Shown here one piece after another: positions 34,446 through 38,274 of a stretch of 38,274 bases of DNA. Location: positions 116,023 through 154,296 of the forward strand of contig JAUHXH010000006.1 of assembly GCA_030427085.1 (NCBI GenBank), written 5' to 3'. A program made the translations under genes and the position numbers. Origin of the DNA: Gammaproteobacteria bacterium. GTDB taxonomy: Bacteria > Pseudomonadota > Gammaproteobacteria > Pseudomonadales > Halieaceae. How positions within the stretch are numbered: position 1 is the stretch's first letter; every line of letters begins with the position of its first letter. The notes beneath the pieces were generated by a model. It was not told where the DNA came from and searched no databases. It worked only from the letters and a program-made list of their open reading frames with translations.

Positions 34446-35443
34446 GCTTTTCTTCGTATTAATTTCGCAACAGGTCTTTCAAAGAATCGGTAGGATATAT
34501 AAGCCACCAGCATACTTAAAAATAACGATAGCAATAGTTTTATCACAACGGATACTTCCAGCCGGTTGACTTGAACAATAATTGGCATATGAAATAAATA
34601 TAAGGAGTAAGATATCTTCCCAATAAAATCACCAACCCGGTTGGCTAAAAGTACATTGTTATCAGGGACCAGGAACACGATACAAAAGAAAACCGTACTC
34701 ATTACAAGTAGCACTTCGTAGCTCAACCACATTCTTGCCTTGTCCCCAGTGGCAACAGGAGTGAACTCTGGGTACATTAACGGGATTAAGCAAAGGGCTA
34801 AAATGAACCAATGCTTTCTCAAGTATTCGGGAACATTTAATGAGCGATAATGCATACCAAAGACAACACCTACAAAAAAGTAAGGTAGCGTTCTTAACAC
34901 ACTAAATACGTTGTATGGCACTCCTTTAATATCTCCATAAATCCTTGGAAAGTTTGCAAAAAATAGGAGAATCATCACTGCCAATATAGATAGGTAAATA
35001 TATCCTGCTCGATTCTTTGCAAGCACCCAGAAACCGACAAAAATAAAATAAAACTGTATCTCAGGTGGAATCGACCAAAGCACACTTTCCCCATGAATAA
35101 AAAGTAGATGCCCGAGTAACGAATTGACGTCCGGGATGTTATATAGGCTGTCATTGCCACTAGAGGATAAGATGAAAGAGCAGAATACAACTACCAAGTA
35201 CAAGGGCAATACTCTGCCAGCCCTGGCTAGAAAATAGTCGGTAATATTACGTTGATTGAAGTCTTTATCTAGATACAGATAAGACATTAAAAATCCACTC
35301 AATAGAAAAAATAGCATGACACCGTAGGCTCCAGAACCTCCTCCTAAAGCGCCTCCAAGCCAATTAGTTATATCGCTAAAATGAGTAAAAAAAACAATAA
35401 GAGCCGCCAATCCTCGCAGCGTATTAAGTTTTCTAATTTCCAA
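34397..35443 (-). CDS. Cassette: acyltransferase 3 family membrane protein
   Basis: 348 residues from TTG 35443, with AAGGAG six nt upstream. Acyl_transf_3/OafA type: starts IRKLNTLRGLAALIVFFTHF (the catalytic H motif R...H), about ten helices, and a FFLLSGFLMSYLYL segment. It modifies sugars of surface polysaccharide or antibiotics with O-acyl groups in the inner membrane. The C-terminal KASNKSINCAPTAPDAT is encoded by attC H itself. One of the largest cassette genes here; the low-GC, AT-rich codons differ from the core genes. Confidence 0.9.
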   Translation of the reverse strand: MEIRKLNTLRGLAALIVFFTHFSDITNWLGGALGGGSGAYGVMLFFLLSGFLMSYLYLDKDFNQRNITDYFLARAGRVLPLYLVVVFCSFILSSSGNDSLYNIPDVNSLLGHLLFIHGESVLWSIPPEIQFYFIFVGFWVLAKNRAGYIYLSILAVMILLFFANFPRIYGDIKGVPYNVFSVLRTLPYFFVGVVFGMHYRSLNVPEYLRKHWFILALCLIPLMYPEFTPVATGDKARMWLSYEVLLVMSTVFFCIVFLVPDNNVLLANRVGDFIGKISYSLYLFHMPIIVQVNRLEVSVVIKLLLSLFLSMLVAYISYRFFERPVAKLIRRKASNKSINCAPTAPDAT

Positions 35444-35472
35444 TAGAGACTCCTTGGCAGAAGACCACGGGT

Positions 35473-35540
35473 ATCTAACGCCGCCAGCAGGGGCAAGCAA
35501 ACGCAGTTTGCGCAGTCTCTGCTGCCTGACCTTGTTATGT
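35473..35540 (-). repeat. attC site I
   Basis: R'' ACATAAC and R' GTTAGAT, 68 bp; CAGCAG/CTGCTG arms form the L boxes. Strong match. Confidence 0.92.
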
Positions 35541-35879
35541 GTTTATTTTTAGTTGATAAAAATCTGTTAGTTCATGCTTCGGATTAGGCTTTAAATATGC
35601 CCAACCATGCTTTTGGTAAAAATTTAAAGCACGCTTATTAGTTCTGCTGACAGAAAGAACCGCTGTAGAGCATTGTGCATCTTGCAAACTCTCTACAATA
35701 TACGAATGAATGCGTTCTCCGTAACCTCTGCTTCTATACGCCGGAGCCAAATAGACCAAATTTAACTAACCAGTATTCTGTGCGTTAAATGTGCTTCCGA
35801 ACTCTAGTTACCCAATAATTTTAGTGCCTTTCCAAATGTGAATATAAAACCATTTTGGCTTGCTATAAAAAATTAACTT
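35535..35879 (-). pseudogene. Cassette: GNAT acetyltransferase remnant, two nonsense codons and missing 5' end
   Basis: Directly after the TGA of the next gene (35880) the same frame reads KLIFYSKPKWFYIHIWKGTK, IIG, TAA (35810-35808), LEFGSTFNAQNTG, TAG (35768-35766), LNLVYLAPAYRSRGYG, and on to a stop in attC I. That is a GNAT core with acetyl-CoA loop RSRGYG and late RALNFYQKHGW. The two stops probably replace Gln and Trp. The first ~25-30 residues and the expected attC between the two genes are absent, as if one deletion fused the cassettes. A TTG at 35759 could at most give a 74-residue fragment. Confidence 0.85.
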
Positions 35880-36578
35880 TCACTTAATCTGCGTGCGAAC
35901 AAGGTCCAGTGTTTGATCAATTAGAGCTAGCAACTGCTCAGAATCATTTAGATCGTAGCGGAGATTGGAACGAATTATGCTCATAGCAACATAAATTTCG
36001 CGCGGATCTTTCTCCAACAATTCTGCATCAAATGTGAGCTTATTGCCGCTTTTCGGTTTTACATACTTAGCCATGATAGGAAACGCATTACCTCGAAGCA
36101 TATTCCTGATCTCACTAATTCTCGATACAGTAACGTGTTTCTGCCATACATTCCCCAGGCTCTCCCTTAGTTCAGTAGATTCTAAAAGGCGCATATATCC
36201 TGTGTCTTTTAACTCTTCGAACGTTGCTAAATACACCTCAAAACTTCCCATAATGCTGGAGCTCTGCATTGCATCAAAAAGCTTCTGATAGTCCCCTTCC
36301 TCACGCTTCTCATTGCTAAGTATGGCTAGGCTGAGCTCCAATTTTTCTATGGACAACTCTATTCTTGCAATACTCTCGCTGAGTGCAGCACTGCTTCTCT
36401 CAAAGTCTTTTTCAAGCCTAACTAAATATTGTTGCTCTATCGCTCGGTCCTGCCGGTTGTTTTGCCATTGATTGGCCTGCAAACTAAGATAAACACCAAC
36501 AACTAAGATAATAAATTCTAAGAAAAGAACGCCGTACTTCCGTTCTCTCAGGTAACTTCTTAATGTGCCAAAAATCAT
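35880..36578 (-). CDS. Cassette: membrane-anchored coiled-coil protein (DUF6090-like)
   Basis: 232 residues from ATG 36578 with GGGGAC before it (an upstream in-frame start at 36593 is less likely). One N-terminal helix (GVLFLEFIILVVGVYLSLQANQW) followed by WQNNRQDRAIEQQYLVRLEKDF and long charged helices, the layout of DUF6090-like proteins, function unknown. It lacks its own attC; the sequence runs straight into the GNAT remnant. Its 5' leader (36579-36740) is AT-rich and may hold a promoter. Confidence 0.75.
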   Translation of the reverse strand: MIFGTLRSYLRERKYGVLFLEFIILVVGVYLSLQANQWQNNRQDRAIEQQYLVRLEKDFERSSAALSESIARIELSIEKLELSLAILSNEKREEGDYQKLFDAMQSSSIMGSFEVYLATFEELKDTGYMRLLESTELRESLGNVWQKHVTVSRISEIRNMLRGNAFPIMAKYVKPKSGNKLTFDAELLEKDPREIYVAMSIIRSNLRYDLNDSEQLLALIDQTLDLVRTQIK

Positions 36579-36740
36579 AGTGTCCCCAGGCATACCTTGA
36601 GTGCGTGATACTTTGTATCGCTACCGACAATTTTTTTCTTCCCGAATATAGAATTTTTGACGTGCTTCTTGGAATTTTGGTCTTTTCTATATTTCGCATA
36701 TATTCGATAAATTTCCAATGCTGTAGTGCTGGTCTTAGCC

Positions 36741-36827
36741 ACATAACGCTGGAAGCAGCGGCGAGCAAACCGCGCAGCGGTTTGGGAGTCCGGCCCCGAA
36801 GGGGCGCACTGCCTGCCCTTGTTAAGT
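36741..36827 (-). repeat. attC site J
   Basis: R'' ACTTAAC (overlaps gene stop) and R' GTTATGT, 87 bp, with strong CGGCCCCGAAGGGGC-type inner hairpins. Confidence 0.92.
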
Positions 36828-37163
36828 GGCCGGATAAGCATGCCTAGCCCACCACCAAATGAAAACTGCAACTACCAGAGTAGTTGATGCATACCCTACA
36901 ACTACGAGAAATACATGTACAGAAAGGGGGAAAAGCACCCAGGTGCGCCGCTGCCTATAGATTAAAAATGCCACTGTGAAACTAGAGGCTACTGACGCCG
37001 AAACGAAGAGCGAAATCAGCAGCGCAATAATGTTGCTTCCGGCTGACCAATCTAAAGCCTGAGTGTATACAGAACCAATATTGGCAAATACGATCCAGGC
37101 GATATACACCGAGACACAAACACAGATCGAAAAGAGAGTTCTTGAGAGGATGGCTTCGCTCAT
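36822..37163 (-). CDS. Cassette: three-helix membrane protein
   Basis: 113 residues from ATG 37163, 10 nt after R' of attC K. Helices: LFSICVCVSVYIAWIVFANIG, IIALLISLFVSASVASSFTVAFLIY and VLFPLSVHVFLVVVGYASTTLVVAVFIWWWA. No family recognised. The stop lies in attC J. Confidence 0.72.
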   Translation of the reverse strand: MSEAILSRTLFSICVCVSVYIAWIVFANIGSVYTQALDWSAGSNIIALLISLFVSASVASSFTVAFLIYRQRRTWVLFPLSVHVFLVVVGYASTTLVVAVFIWWWARHAYPAT

Positions 37164-37173
37164 AGGTTAGGCC

Positions 37174-37260
37174 ACTTAACGCCAAGCCAAGGGGCGGCCG
37201 CTTGTCGGCCGTCCCGCAGAGGCCCGTAGGGCCGGAGTCAGCTTGGGCGACTTGTTATGT
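37174..37260 (-). repeat. attC site K
   Basis: R'' ACATAAC and R' GTTAAGT (full consensus), 87 bp, with AAGC/GCTT L-boxes and GGCCCGTAGGGCC hairpin. Confidence 0.94.
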
Positions 37261-37539
37261 GCCATGAATTCCGACCGCTACAGGTATGCAAGCTAGATAG
37301 AAAACGCTTAACGCAACTATTAGCGTACGCATGCCGTCATGCCGCCCACGGGCATAGGTCCAAACGCTAAGGTACATTTCGGCGCCACGAACGAAGCTGA
37401 AAAGATTGTACGAGAAATATGCGCCTCCCAGACCCAGCACAATTCCAGCCCAAAAATCGACGAAGTAGGTAGTGGCGGCTGTAACGGACACGATATAGAT
37501 GCCTGTTAGTACAAGCCAAAGCTTAGCCTGAACGTCCAT
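37255..37539 (-). CDS. Cassette: small membrane protein
   Basis: 94 residues from ATG 37539 with AGGA upstream; a TTG at 37557 is less likely. Three hydrophobic segments (LWLVLTGIYIVSVTAATTYFV, FWAGIVLGLGGAYFSYNLF, TLIVALSVFYLACIPVAVGI). Not recognised. Stop TAA lies in attC K. Confidence 0.72.
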   Translation of the reverse strand: MDVQAKLWLVLTGIYIVSVTAATTYFVDFWAGIVLGLGGAYFSYNLFSFVRGAEMYLSVWTYARGRHDGMRTLIVALSVFYLACIPVAVGIHGT

Positions 37540-37585
37540 ATCTTTTTCCTTGGCCAAGTTTATACGTTACTACCCAACTTCCGGC

Positions 37586-37645
37586 ACATAACGCCTCAAG
37601 CAGGGGCGCCGGTTACGGCGTCCCTGCTGCCTTGACTTGTTACAT
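37586..37645 (-). repeat. attC site L
   Basis: R'' ATGTAAC and R' GTTATGT, 60 bp; CAAGCAGGG/CCCTGCTGCCTTG arms. The preceding gene reads through most of it. Confidence 0.9.
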
Positions 37646-38135
37646 GCCTTTCTAGTTCGGCCATGAATTCTTTTGGCGTACCTTGCGTAAAACCCACAAT
37701 GGGTAAAAGCAGAAGCCCGTACTTAAAGACCACAACAAGATTCGCGGAATTCTGCTCAACGTATATATATTCAGAGAACGGATAGTTTCGTTCTTTTCCC
37801 TCTGACAGTTCTAGAATGCCTCCGGCATTTACGACGTACTGAAATGCTTTTTTATTTCCTGATAAAACATGTGATGAATTAACTATAGAGCCTATGACTA
37901 TAGGGTACGTCGTGGCTATTAATGCCCATAGAATAAATGGAACCACAAAGAGCACAATTAGCGAGCGTATCAATGCGTCCGAAAATCCGTCGGACACAAG
38001 CACGGCAAAAAGTATACTCACTGCCGTTATGGCTACCAAAAGCATGTGAAAGCGCTTTTTTCTGCCAGGGGATTTCCGAAGCGCCATTTTCGCTCTCAGA
38101 CTTTCGTCATCTGAGTCCATCTGCACTTCAATCAT
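37596..38135 (-). CDS. Cassette: YcxB-like membrane-associated protein
   Basis: 179 residues if started at ATG 38135; ATG 38120 is an alternative, and codons before 38151 belong to attC M. Two hydrophobic helices (MLLVAITAVSILFAVLVS, LIRSLIVLFVVPFILWALIATTYPIVIGS) precede a beta-rich domain (HVLSGNKKAFQYVV...LELSEGKERNYPFSEYIYVEQN...LLLPIVGFTQGTPKEF), the YcxB-like layout. Function unknown. The last ~16 codons are attC L. Confidence 0.7.
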   Translation of the reverse strand: MIEVQMDSDDESLRAKMALRKSPGRKKRFHMLLVAITAVSILFAVLVSDGFSDALIRSLIVLFVVPFILWALIATTYPIVIGSIVNSSHVLSGNKKAFQYVVNAGGILELSEGKERNYPFSEYIYVEQNSANLVVVFKYGLLLLPIVGFTQGTPKEFMAELERHVTSQGSRDAVTGAPA

Positions 38136-38150
38136 GCGCTGCACCCGGGC

Positions 38151-38208
38151 ATGGAACGCCGAAGGTTGAGGCGGCCGAAAGGCCGTCCACAACCCTTACT
38201 GGTTACTG
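38151..38208 (-). repeat. attC site M
   Basis: R'' CAGTAAC and R' GTTCCAT, 58 bp, with GGCGGCCGAAAGGCCGTC hairpin. R' is off consensus but position and structure fit. Confidence 0.72.
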
Positions 38209-38274
38209 CGGCGACACTGAAAACCTTGATAGTGCCACGATGCGAAGCGAACGCTGAGCCAATGCCTGCTACAG
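38196..38274 (-). CDS. Cassette: 3' end of next gene, cut by window edge
   Basis: An open minus frame enters at the right edge and stops at TAA 38198-38196 inside attC M; 25 residues are visible (ending CRRSNQ). Too short to identify and it may be untranslated cassette sequence. Confidence 0.25.
   Translation of the reverse strand, partial: CSRHWLSVRFASWHYQGFQCRRSNQ

Larger units (their letters stand above)
30957..38274 (-). other. Integron gene-cassette array (continues past right edge)
   Basis: About 13 attC sites alternate with genes all read on the minus strand, each gene stop lying at or inside the R'' end of its attC. Since cassettes are read away from attI, the integrase end should be to the right of the window; no intI or attI is in view. 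The leftmost attC (30957) is the distal end. GC content looks lower than in the core region at left. Many cassettes encode small membrane or lipoproteins of unknown function. Confidence 0.93.

Overview
The window looks like a piece of a gammaproteobacterial chromosome. Evidence: gene order hrcA-grpE-dnaK-dnaJ-dapB next to recN, fur, bamE, rnfH, ratA and smpB, plus a tmRNA whose tag reads ANDDNYGAQLAA. I would guess a marine Cellvibrionales/Microbulbifer-like bacterium, but that rests on family knowledge and is not proven here.

Layout. (1) 1-5.9 kb, accessory: a minus-strand operon with a RecD-like SF1 helicase (cut by the window edge), a NERD-nuclease/UvrD-like helicase, a small protein of unknown function and a DnaJ-zinc-finger-like miniprotein. 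A complete IS3-family element has landed on the 5' end of the last one. (2) 5.9-7.3 kb: a long non-coding stretch with three copies of TTAACCAACTTC, then a double-glycine-leader bacteriocin-like precursor and two small two-helix membrane ORFs. (3) 7.3-21.5 kb, conserved core: cnoX-dapB-dnaJ-dnaK-grpE-hrcA (minus; sigma-32-type promoters before grpE and probably dnaK), recN, fur, bamE, rnfH-ratA, an NSS transporter, smpB and an N-acyl-D-amino-acid deacylase. (4) 21.6-22.8 kb: ssrA (tmRNA) interrupted in its T-loop by a 254-nt group I intron. A LAGLIDADG homing-endonuclease ORF lies outside the intron, just past the tmRNA terminator. (5) 22.8-30.9 kb: accessory genes, nearly all on the minus strand (YbaK, acetyltransferases, DoxX, methyltransferase, Gdx/SugE with a guanidine-II riboswitch, VOC proteins, an alpha/beta hydrolase with a Cys in the nucleophile position, ASCH, CPXCG protein), then a plus-strand 7TM diguanylate cyclase. 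(6) 30.96 kb to the right edge: an integron gene-cassette array with about 13 attC sites, all genes on the minus strand, so attI/intI should lie to the right of the window.

The array carries acetyltransferases, an acyltransferase, small lipoproteins and membrane proteins, and a HigBA-like toxin-antitoxin cassette whose toxin has an amber codon at position 6. A GNAT cassette has two nonsense codons and no 5' end. Two attC-like relics further left (near 28.0 and 28.5 kb) suggest that the array once extended farther.

Functional links: DnaK/DnaJ/GrpE form the Hsp70 machine and CnoX hands oxidised clients to it. SmpB and tmRNA together perform trans-translation and are encoded 2.2 kb apart. All calls are by eye from sequence and translation; no database search was run.
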